DNA of 64,000 nucleotides from Pleurostoma richardsiae (Eukaryota > Ascomycota > Sordariomycetes > Calosphaeriales > Pleurostomataceae), in contig JANBVO010000003.1 in NCBI GenBank assembly GCA_030052745.1, forward strand, positions 1,426,001 to 1,490,000, given 5' to 3'. The position numbers and the translations under genes are program-made. The notes below the pieces were generated by a model. That model saw only the letters and a list, made by a program, of their open reading frames with translations, made no database searches and was not told where the DNA came from. Positions 1-11,600 of this stretch are shown here, piece after piece; positions within the stretch are counted from its first letter, which is position 1, and every line of letters begins with the position of its first letter.

Positions 1-1733
1 AGAGCGCTGCTGCAGAACGCCGCATGCAAAGCGGCCGTTGGGATGAAGTCGGCAGAGGGCGATGCCACCCTGCCGACTCCACCTCCAGCCGCTAGGCGTG
101 CAGGACGGTGCTGGCGCCTTAGCGCCGTTCGCGGTTCCTTTCGGCTCCTTCGAGCACCCCGGGATGAGAGTTCCGGCCGATCGATCTTCCACGCTACTGA
201 GGGCCCAGGGGCTGCCCCTGCTGGGGCGGGGAAAAGCCAAAGTGAGATCCGTGGATCCATGCGGTCATGGGTGCCAGCAAGCCACTCGGCGTTGTCGAGC
301 AGCATGTGTCTCAGTTGAAGACCATGGGAAAGCTGGGAAAGCACAAACTTTAGGGTGTGCTAGGCTGCATGGCTTAATCGATGGGCACAGATAGCACGAT
401 CTGGTCACATTCCGGCGGGCCACAGGGAGGGCACAATGGCACAATGGCACAACAGGTCTGCACGGACAGGTTTGTTGGCCCGTTTCGGCGGGCCACCAGC
501 GTTTCGAGTCTGGTCGCCGTTCGCAGCTATCCTGATATGGAAATCGCCTGCCTGATGTGGTTGGCGGCAGTCCTTAGCCGTGAAGACGGACTTGGTCGAA
601 GAAAGAGGGGTAGAGAACCGTCTCGAGAGTTCATGATCGGACCATCATCGGCGGGCTTTCAAGCGTCGAGCTGGGTTATCTCTCTCTCCCCGCTGGTGAA
701 GAGGACGCGATATGCATAAGGAATGGGGCATGCAGGCATGCAGGTGATCTGCTGTATTAGAGTACGCCTTGGGCACTTTAGGCTCCCCGGAACGAGTACC
801 CCTAAACGTGCAATGTCTTAATGCGTGTGGCTGGGTGTGGCGCAGGTGACATCTCTCAGCCACCGCGAGATGAATTTTAGGGGCGACTGAAAAGAGTCGA
901 GGATTTTGGGGACACGTAAGGAGGGCATCGAAAACAGCCGGAGGACTTAGTGTAGATGCATCCAAAGGGCTAAAGAAGAACTAGTGAGCCACGAAGCGGC
1001 CACACGAAGTATAGCGGCCATGTGCGAGACGACATTAGCGAATGACGACCCTCAAATATCCGCCCAGAGAGTGACGGCGACCACTCTTGGGCGGACCACC
1101 AAGCGGCACAAGAACACCCTACAACCGTCCGGAAGGCGCGTCACGTCTTCACAATGGCAGCAGGGAGCCAACGCCGGGTTGTCCGCGATTTCGACAAAGC
1201 ATTACGCTACGTAATAACGCGTGGGAATGTACTGTAGCTCGCGCTAGCGAAGGGTGTTGAGCATCTTAGCTGCGGGCTTTGCACGGGGGAATATTCCACG
1301 GCAGCGTTGCCTGGGTTCTAAGATCGTAGATATGTGATTTCATGTCTTCGTCAAGTTGATCTGTCTGTCAATCTGAGTCCTGTGGCCCCAACAAGTCCGT
1401 CCTAGGTGGCGAACAATCTGCCAAGTCCCTCACGACCGTTATCTCTCTCCAGCATTGATCAATCTCCCTGTCTCCGCTTCATATAATCTCTCTCCAAAAC
1501 CAGGAACATGAATAGGGAAAGAAATGTCGTAATACTCGTCATAAAAACCCGGGGGACAATAAGAGACATAAATAGGCGATACACGCCAAGAGTGAGCAAT
1601 CTGGGCAATTCATTGACAAGTTGAAAACGTATAAGAGCTGAGAATGCTCAGCAAAAGTGAACGTGGGTGTGTTCAACGAACCACAATAGGGAGTACAGGA
1701 GAACAACAATAGTTATCGGGGCCGATCTGACCC
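1..1733. other. left-edge stretch with no convincing gene
   Basis: Several overlapping open frames of 60-112 codons occur on both strands, but none has a plausible protein composition, a matching splice partner or a recognisable domain. I see no telomere repeat at the edge. An 8-bp tandem repeat lies at 430-453. Base composition is balanced, with many CpG dinucleotides, so there is no visible sign of repeat-induced point mutation. Confidence 0.6.
430..453. repeat. 8-bp tandem repeat, three copies
   Basis: GGCACAAT occurs at 430-437 and 438-445, followed by a third copy ending in C (446-453). It is short, lies in gene-free sequence and probably arose by slippage. Confidence 0.8.
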
Positions 1734-2601
1734 CTACTTCCTCTTCTTGTGAGCCCCGTCGCCGCGCTTGCGGCTGCTGGGATCACGCGGAGTTTCCCCT
1801 GCTTGAGTCGTGGCAGTGTTACTCGACGGCCAGGGGCTGGAGGCAGAGGCAGATGCTGAACTCGGTCGTCCATCTCTTCCAGAAGACGTTCCGGGATCTC
1901 TCACTGCTGGAGTCATGGCAAGGACGCTGTCCATGCCCGGGAGGCTTTGTAAGGAGCTCTGGAGGCTGCCGGTACTTGTCAGCTTCGAGATGTCTCACAT
2001 GTAATTAGAGTTACACTTGCCTTGAGCGCGGACTCCCAGCCGTAGCCTCCATTGAGCTTCGACGAGAGCCTGGCGGGGTAACTCGCATCTCCAGGTCCTG
2101 GCTTTGTGAGCTGTCGTCCCGTCTGACACTGTTGCAGACTCTATGGATCAATTCGGTGTCAACAGAAGAGTCGTCCTGCCCTTCGGGTTGACCCTGGCCA
2201 GGGCTGGTGGCAGTGGCCTGACTTGCATGACTACTGTGTGGCCCAGACTCCCCCATTACTCCCGGACGCTCTTCGTACTTCTGCATATCGCTAGTTCCAG
2301 GGCGAGGACTCAGTCGCATTTCATCGTCCGAGTCAGCATGCATAGAAGCGGTTTGGCTGACTGGGGTCATTGGTCGGGCAGTGGGAGCCGGTCTCGATGC
2401 AGCCACACGTGCGTCAGAGCTTGTCGCGACGACAGCACCTGGAAAACCGGACTGCGACGAGGGGTCGGCAGGAGATGAGGAAGGTAACGGCCTGTCGGGC
2501 CTACGAGAAGAACCGGAGGATGCAGGATTGCGTTGTGAGATCGGCTGAAGGGTAAGATCTCGTGTCTGTTGACGCGAACTGGGGTCCTTTCGGTCTCCCA
2601 T
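1734..2601 (-). CDS. Ser/Pro-rich disordered protein with basic C-terminal tail, two exons
   Basis: I do not recognise this protein. The ATG at 2601 has a good context (CACAATGG) and opens with M-G-D-R-K. The first exon is rich in Ser, Pro, Asp, Arg and Gln, with no membrane segment or folded domain. Its frame ends at a stop at 2011-2013 unless an intron is removed. Two introns fit: a GC-AG one at 2020-1966 (donor AAG|GCAAGT, acceptor CGGCAG, 270 residues in all) and a GT-AG one at 2016-1959 (269 residues). Both share the branch-like GCTGAC and rejoin the open frame at 1734-1964. That second exon continues the same Ser-rich composition and ends in KRGDGAHKKRK, a likely nuclear localisation signal. 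The join in frame, the matching composition and a meaningful C-terminus argue for a real gene. It resembles the protein at 35590-36542 in start and motif order. No function is assigned; nuclear location is inferred only from the tail. Confidence 0.55.
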
Positions 2602-5600
2602 TGTGTTCTTCTTGCGGTTTCACGTTATGCTGTCGTCTGGACGTCGTTGTAATGGTAGTTGGGCAAGAAGAACGCCTAACTACGCAGTGTCGAGCCTCTC
2701 TTCTTCCAAACGACAGTGAGTAAATCAGAGGCGACCTTGGGCTCGATGCGTTGAAATGCACCAGTTGGCGGTAGCTCAAGGTTCTGGGCTCGGTCTCTAT
2801 ATTGAAGGGCTACACGGTAAAGGAGAATGCAGGCCGTTGAACATGCGGAAGCCAAATCTCTCCATTTTCACGAAGGACAGCTTCATATGTACCTTTGAGT
2901 CCTCTCATGCAGCATTAGAGATGGGGCCAGAGAGGACAAGAGTCTATCAAGGCCGACACTGACATCCAACCATTCAATGAGCCCCGTCCTAGCCTCAATC
3001 TCGCGAGGGCGCAGAGAGTGATCTTTGTCTGCTCGCTCCGCGAGAACAAGTAAACCTCCCTGAAGCCCAAGAAGGCAACCAGGCAACTCTTATGGTCTCA
3101 GAGATGGAAAGGCCGAGTAACCTCGTGATGGCGGTGAAAGGATCCCTGATAATGCAGATGCAGTGCTGTAGGCGCTGCTTTGCAACGTGGACGACGGTGG
3201 TTTCTCAATCCTGGCCAGGTCCAAAGACCTTTTCAGTATGCGGATCCGGTAGGCCGTGGCGACGCACTTGGCTCGGAGTGGGTCTATTCCATCGCATCGC
3301 CGCCCCGAAGAATGGTTGGCAAAGACGCGCAGGAGGCATTGTGCTGCTTTTGGCAGCGTAAGCTTTCGAAGTATTCGCGTAGGAGCCGACCAGTTGCAGG
3401 TGCAGGACGGGCCGGCCTCAGCATTTGGGGAGAGGCGTGCGGATTGACTGCCGATGTGGGAGGGTCAGGATCGAAAGGCATCGGGCAGCAAGCGCGACCG
3501 AAACGGAGAATAGCTATACAGTCAACATCGTATGCGACCAACCGCTGTGCAGACCTATGTTAAAGCCTTACTCCAAAACTCGAGCCGAATTGCTTGCCGA
3601 AATAGAGAAGTAAGGGGATGTGGCTCCTGTTCGGGCCTCGTATATGTAGAGACTAATCATTTCAATAGTCAGTGTTTTGCTTCGTGCAAAATGTTCAAAT
3701 TTGGTCGAGTGGACAGGTATAACAATACAGAAAGGAGCGGGAATGTAAAATCAAGGTTCTGCAATCAATTTGCCCCTTGATGCTGTCAGTAGACTGACAA
3801 GCGTTGCTTCTCGACCTGAAATGTGAGATCTGAGTCGAGAAGACTTGGGAAGAATGGTTTTCTTGAGAGAATATCTTGGAGAGTCCTGGACGCACGGGCT
3901 TAGCGCCTTCCAGAATGACTGCTTTGCTGGATCTCGATGGTACCCTGCAGGGTGGCAGTCTCGTGGATGTGGCATGCATGGGCGACAGGCGGATTCCTGG
4001 GCACTCTGAACCCGGTAGACGCAAGGTCCGCCACAGGTGTACCAATATCTTGCTGTGCTCTGGTTTCGACAGCCCTGGCTGGACCCAGCCAGGGGTTGGC
4101 CATTCGTCCGTCCGTGGACTAGGAGGTCTGGGAATAAACAATGCCCTAGGCCCAAGTACAGAGGCCTATCCAATGATGCATGTACTATCACGTAAGGTGT
4201 ATCTCGAGTAACAATATGAGGGCTACCCTTCCCGAACGATCGCCGGTGTCCTGAAAGTTGAGGTTGATTGCTCGTATTGCACCCCGCAGGGCGATTTGCT
4301 GGACAGACCGCTTTCCATTTCTCCATTCCAAGGAGTGGCGACGCGTAGTCGAGGCTCACTCTGCTTTGGATTCATGTTCACTGCGGTCTTCTATAGGTCC
4401 ACGTTCCCTAAGCATGGAGCCTCTGCCATCCACGAAAGTCTGCAGGTTAAGGATCATGTTGACCCTTTTGGAATAGGAGCAGCCTCGCCATAGCGATCGT
4501 GATCGTGAGGCATAAATCTCGGTCATTTGATTCACAAGGACGTATCGGAGAATAATGTCTCTCTCAATGATGCCAATTCATCCCTGCTCGGCCCCCTCAA
4601 CGCGAGGGCAGAGCCTGATGTTTGTTTGCCTAGGCTGTGTCCGGTGAAGCGCGACGAGCCACCTCACTGCCCCCGGTCTACCTGATTGTCCAGCGCACTG
4701 TCGGTTGGGTACGATGGTCAAGAAGAGATCAGTCCAAGGGCGGATCAGGTCGGACACCGACTTGAGCCAACGCAGCAAAGGTAAAGGTTGGTGTGTATCC
4801 TCACCGCTCCGGGGATCGACCTAACATCGTGGTACCATTTTCAGACGGGTGCCTCGGAGGTGCGGCAAGAGGGCTGGTGTCGCTGGGTACGGCTGCAGCC
4901 GAGTGACATCCCCGCGAACAATAACACTGGCTATGCATGGATACCAGTCGAGGCACGCATTTCGATCTCTCTCGAATATGTGCCCAGAATTGCCTCAGAC
5001 TCAACTGCACCGAACTACGATGCCCCCGGGCGAGCTATTGAGAAGTCGGTGCAAGAAATTCCCTCCCAAGACACTTGTGCGGCCCAAGTGCGGGGCCGTG
5101 CCTTTGAGAAAGATTCGACGGTGCGATATTCTTAAAATGTGATAACCACCACTGACTGCTGGCATGGTCAAGCAGGCTGGTCTTGGGGATGAATTGTGGT
5201 GAGGGGAAGAGCCGCCCGCGCGTTCGGCGCTGCCTCCGACCCAAAGGTGACCCCCCAAGCCTGTCGCGGAGGCCCTAGCGTTGCCAATCAAGAGTGTACT
5301 AATGCCTGCCCTCTCACGACATATATCATAGCCTTCCCCTGGCTCCCACGGTCGAGTCATAATTAGACTGCAATGGCAGGCTTTCCCTTTTCCAACCTAC
5401 CCATTCCCAGCTTGTCTGATGAAAAAGTCGGCGTCTCTGCAGGGACTTTGACGAAAGGAATAAGCTAAGCTGCAACAAGGCCACCAACAGCATTGGGCAC
5501 CTTCGACATGCCCCGCTCTCTGACCTCCTTACATCAGGAGAGAACGAAACAGAGCAAGGCGTCGGAGGGGCATAAGGTGATAGAGAGACAGAACGATGAA

Positions 5601-8600
5601 AACAGCTGCAGCACAGCCTTGAAGGTCAAGGGGATCTCCATTGGATAGCAAACGTCTGCGCTGGCAGAGCCGGAGATGGGTGCTAAAACAATGCGCGCTG
5701 CGTGGATTGGCGAGGGGTCGATAGGTTGGGGAAATGAGGGCATCTGCTCAAGCATCTCATCCTATGTGCCATGGCGGGGATCGTGTCCACCGTTAGCCTT
5801 CCATTCCATGTCCTGAAGTCAGAACAAGGAGCATCAAGGATGTCCAGCTCCCACGTCTACCAGGCGAGACGCTGCAAGCGCGCTCTCGTTTCCTTTCTCT
5901 CTCATTGTTTCGGGGTAGATGGCGAAATAGTTGTGCTCTCTCGGCATGTCGCAAGCGGGGTGGAAGCTCTACATGGAGCTGAGATACGCCTTTGGCAATC
6001 TGTCTCCGGCGCTGCTGTTCTGGTCCCCTTGACGGGGTATGGAGGGAGTCAGAACGGACCGGATCGCGCTGTGTCTCAAGGAGGCATTTTAGCTCTCGAT
6101 CTCGACTTCCCAGGTTGCCATTCAATGTTTTGATGGAGTCTTAAACTTCTTCCTGTGTCATTGAGCGCCTGAAGCTGTTGGGCGGTCGTTATCAAGTAAT
6201 CAGGGGGGACGAGTCTGCTGCGGAGTCCGCATATGTCGAGCAGCAGCGAATCGGCTCCTTCCGCGCCGCGCATGGGAAGCATTGACGTGGCAGGGTCTGC
6301 TTCTACACTGTGATCGAGTCATTCAAGGACACTGATTTTGACTAGGTAAGCATATGGCAGACATGAAGCTGGTTCTCTTTCCTCCCCAGCGGTCGAGATT
6401 AGGCGTCTTGGAAGCCAATGGGAGCCTCCGCGGTTACTGAGACGTCAAGTTTCGGCTTTGTGGTGTCGCCACCAAGTCCCTCTGATCTACCCCTGAGTAG
6501 GGTAGTTGTACCAGTGTTTCTAGGCCGGGATATCAAGGCAATGTGTCTATCCCGTCCGTCGTTTGGAAGAAGAGATCTTAAGACGAATGAGAAGAGCAGC
6601 ATGTTTGTATGATACTGTAGCAGGTTAGAATAGAAACGACAATTCCGGATCCGCGGACTGCATGCTTGGGGTATAGTTACGGACGTACCCAGTGAAACTA
6701 TCTGTGCGATCCCTGTTCCATGGCAGCATAGTCAATCTACCGTGGGGTCAAGCCAACCAAGAATGGCCAAGGGTCGCATGCTGTTGTGCAAGCGCTGACC
6801 CATTCGAGCAATGGGGCCAGATTCCGCTGGAGAGTGGCCCCTTCCCCAGGAACCATGCGTGACTTGACGGGATGGTTTGAGGCTCTGCGAGGAGTTGAAC
6901 GTCGGCTCGTCTTCCGGGCCCTCGAGCCTCTTGTCACCAGTGGAATCGCGGCCTGAAGGGAGTCTGGTTCGGTTCTTGCCGGCGCTGCTCCATGCCTGGC
7001 CGCTCCTGGGGTTCCGAAGGATGTCCTTGCCGTGAGTTCTCCACGCCGGCCTGTCTCGGGTATCTACTGACTAGGCCTCGCCATTCATGAGGCCCTCCAC
7101 CGCTGCCTACCCGAACCGAGACTCTCCTTCCGACCGCGAACTATACATAAAGATGCTGGTACAATGGACACACGGCCCGATACATGAGGTGGTGATCGGG
7201 AGGGGGGAAAGACAGTGCGAGGGTGGCCTAGATTGTTGTGGCGCCGGGATGCGATGCAGAAGAGAGAAGCAAACGAAGCTACAGCATGCACCCGACCAGG
7301 GGCTTGACTTTCGTGCCATCACACTCCGCTCTAGAAAAAGTCCTGAAGATTTTGCCGTCTGTGCCTGTGGCAAGCGCTGGGGCGAAGAACCTCTTGATGC
7401 GGTATTTTGGTGCCTGCCTTCTCCGACGCGTGTCCCGACGGCCTGCCCGAGCAAGGTGCTTTTCGTCAAGCCGCGCCTTCCTTTCCGATAATGGTATACC
7501 GAGATACCCTCCTACATGTATCGGTACTCGAGATGTGGAAATTCCCTCAGATGAGTTCAAGATCCGTTGGAATGGAGTCTCTATGTCCGGTCGTGCCTTC
7601 CCAACCTCACCCACGGAAGTTGCACCTCAACCCGCCCAACTTGGAAGGCGCCACTTGTACCCAGGTACGTGCCTCTTAAGATGGACAAACATCCCGCCTT
7701 AGTCTTCGATTTCAATATTTCCCACGGAATTTTCCACGTCCATGGCCCGGAGAAGACGAACTCCCGGCAGCATGGGATCCCGACTCAATGCCATCAGCCT
7801 CGACTCCCTGACATACTCCCTCCCACTCCTCTCCCATATCCTTAGTCTTCTACGTTTGGAAGGATCTCAACCATTTAGCGGATCCTTGGAGGCTGTGGTT
7901 GACGAAGGCTGGCGATGGCGCACGAGCTGTCTCCGATGCTTCCTGCGATGAAGGAGAATATGCAGCAGAAACCAACGACCCCTGTTCTAGCAGTCATTGG
8001 GACCGATAACGACGACTAGGTCCGAGGCAAGCCATGAGATGACTTAGCAAGAGCTCTAGGTAGGGAGAGTGGGTAGGGACAGCGATAAAGACACGCTTAC
8101 GCGACCTGCGCGAGGCACCTGCTTACTTTAGTCCCTCACCTCAGCAGCTCCTACGAAGTTCTCGCTTTTCAAGTCAAGTCGACCACAATTCAGCAACTGA
8201 CTGCAAGACAGAGCATTATTCTAGAAATGTGTGAACCCAGGGGGGGGAGAGGGGGATCAAGGTTGAGTAGTTTCCCATGCTATCGTCAGAGAGCCACAGA
8301 CGCAAATGCTTCATGATCATGGGATACAAACAAGCTCAAGAAACCGGTTGACAAGCTGAAGGCAGGCATTTATCACCGTCGCAAATACGACACCCGCGGC
8401 TATGAGACCCTAGATGCTAGACAGTACGGTCTATTGCTCATTTGGCTCTCATCTACCGTGGAAGATGGCCTACGACAACGCATCAATCATACTTGCCATG
8501 TTCATCGTTGTTTCCACCATCAGCCGGGAGTCCTCGGCCTGGAACGGGAAAAATTAACATCCCCTCCCGCGTTTTGAAGAGACCAGATGGGTGTTTCATT

Positions 8601-11600
8601 ATGTGACGCAAAAGGGTTATGGTAACGCTCGTCCTTGCCGGGCCTGAATGAAGACGGCTGTCTCATTTTCTTGCAGCGTTCCCGCCATTTCTCAAGCTCG
8701 CACCCGAATTGCTAAAGGAGGACTGTATTTGCTCTTGGTGATGTTCATGTTCGCGTTCCCAACTTTCCAAGCCATCCTCGACTTACATCGATGCTGACGA
8801 CCGTTGGTTGCCATCCGATGGAGATTAGATATGTCGATGATTATAGAGCTCCCCCTCTAACATACTTGGGACTTTCAATGCACTTGACGGCGTAGTCCGC
8901 CGCCACGAGGTGAGGACCAATCCGTGGAGGGTGCCTTGGAGTCATTGAGAAAGATGCAAAGCCCTCGGCCTTGGTCGACGACTAGAGGTTATGAGTTAGG
9001 GGTCAGGAACTTCGGGATATGCGTGCTGGGCATTAGCCGCAGCTTTTGATTCGGACACAAGGGGAAAGTTTGTCTCAGTTCACCCCACGTGCCTTAGCCC
9101 TGTCTACTCTCCAGCCCTTGGTTATCGAGACTACTGTCGCTAGATGAAAGCAAGTGCCTTCTGCCGGACTCCTCATCGTCAAAAACTCAGTCTTTGCTTT
9201 GTCTTCTTGCACCTGAAAAGCCCGAAGAAGGTTCCAAATTGTACGGGAGCAAGAAAGATTGAGCTCTCCGAGCATTTAATTAACGGTCGGTTGGGCAAAG
9301 AGATGCACCTGCCTGCGGCATTCCGCCCCTGTCTAGTTCCGACGGAATTTGCACCGTGGAGACGACTCGAGCGGCCGTTCGCAAGGAATTGCGGATGATG
9401 GCAGATAAGGACCTGGCGTCCCCTACGATGACATATACAAGCATCCAGGTGCAACATGATTGATATCCGGTGCGATGAACGGGGTGAGCTGTGTGATGTC
9501 GGCAAGTGTTGTTGCCGGGGTGTCGAGCTTCATGAGCTTAAACGCCTTGTTGACGTGGCAGCCAGCGAACGGCACATCCAGGGCCACACTCAAGTGCAGG
9601 AAACCTACCATTGAGGACGCCAGTTCTCTTACTTTCAATTTGATCGCATCTTCTGCTCTAACAAAGCCACTTCGGTCTCAGTGATACCTCGAGCTGGGGG
9701 ATGATTTCTGTGCCATGCTCTGAGACACCAAGAATCCTGTCTTGTCATCTCACCAGTGACGACCTGAGAGAGAAGGACGACTAGGAAAAGGGGACGTGAC
9801 AAGAGGGGCCTTCGGCATCGATGATCCTTGATGGGTAGGCGAAGACCATGGATTTGTGCATGCTCCTGGGGTGGAGACGTGGTGGAGGCCATGAATGCTG
9901 GAAAGGGTCTCTTTGCCTGTCATTCCCCTCCTTTGCTGGTATACGGAGTACAGCTTCTGTACTTAGCTGGTACAGCGCTCTCCATTCACGGCCCCCAACC
10001 TTCCTAGCAATTGCTTATGGGAGAAGAAAGCTTTCTCTCAAGGATGAGAAGACCACGAACCTTTCCTCTGTTAGGACTCTTCTTTAGGAGACGCTTGATA
10101 TCGCAAACCTGGTGCAAGCGTTTCGCGGCAGGCTCTCTATTGGGATTCTCAACCTCTGGCTACGGATGGTACCGCCTATCGCCCCTGCGGCGTCGCTACT
10201 TGAGTATCCTTGGTGGCTGCTCTTCGGTGGTCAGCTTAGCCTAGCGGGTTGGCAGTCACACACCTACATTAATACCATCCAGATACAATCCTGTCGATCT
10301 AACAGAGTAAATTGCCATACTGAATATTGAGCGCAGTATAGAGGGTACATGTCTCCCCCAGAGGAGCAGAGAAAACCCCCGGCGAATGCTGTTGCTGCCA
10401 CGTCAGGTGCCGGGGTAAGGTGGCCGACTCGTCTTCGGCTCCGATGTCGATCTAAGTCACCAAGAGGTACCTGAGGCTACCAGCCCTATGTTCCGGAATG
10501 GATGGGAAGCAGTTCACCGCTTCTTTATGTATTGCGCGTTCCTCGTCTCTCCTCTTTCTCTTCTTCACCCATCCAAAAGACATCAAGACCGAACACCTTC
10601 TTAGACGAGTTCCAGCATGTTTACTGTTTTCTTTGCAGTGCCAGATTCAAGACTATATTATTACTCTCCAAATACGCAGATGGAACCTACGACTTCTCTA
10701 CCAGCTTCTACTCCCGTGAAAGGGATGGATCCTCTCGAGGTCGGACCATTGTGCAGCACATGAGTCACGACAATGCATGAACGCCTTTTTCCAGACACGT
10801 AACCCAGACAAGGTCGAATGCCGAACCAAAGACCTCGACTTCGCCTGGGACGATGGCAGGGAAGCCGCCCGCAACTAGTAAGTGTCCCTTGCAGCTAGGC
10901 GCTCTAGCGAGCCGTCCGTCGAACGGACGCATACGCGTGGATACCACGGACTTGCAGCTGGACTAGGATGCGCAGAATTCAGGAAGTTGACTACAAGTTC
11001 GCTTCTAAGGCGGCAAGCCTCGGTTTCCGGAGTGCCCCCGATGTGTAGGAAGGAGGTGAGCACCCGAACCCAGCATCTGCGATGTTCTTCTCCAGGGGCG
11101 AGGCGGGAGTAGGGCAGTTGGTATCGCACCAGCGTGATTGCTTCAACCTGAAAATCTGGCAAGCGTTGATTTGTCAATAGCTTTCCGTCACCTAACAACT
11201 GTCCTCGTCAGTCCGTAAACGCTCGGTCGCTCGGAGAGTTGACAGAGGTCGCAACCGGACCTTCTACAGACTGACTACACAACGATGTTGTGCCGACCGG
11301 CTCTCAAGTGACTCCGGCCATGGCCAGGAGAGCTAAATAGAGAGCGACTCGACTTCCTTGGAAAAGATGATGACAGTGCTGCCCTCTGGCCGGAGCTAGT
11401 CCATCACACTGCGCCATCGCAGCGACAGGGTTAATGAGATCGCCCTATGTGGGCCTTCTCGAATGGAATCGCGAGCCAGGTTCCGTTTCCGCGCGTGTCA
11501 TCGTTGACAGCTCGAGCCGCCGCTCGTCTGGAGGAGGATGTGTAGGGTACGGTTCAGGTCGGAACGCTGTCGGCGTGCTCAATTCTCAGTGGACGTACGC

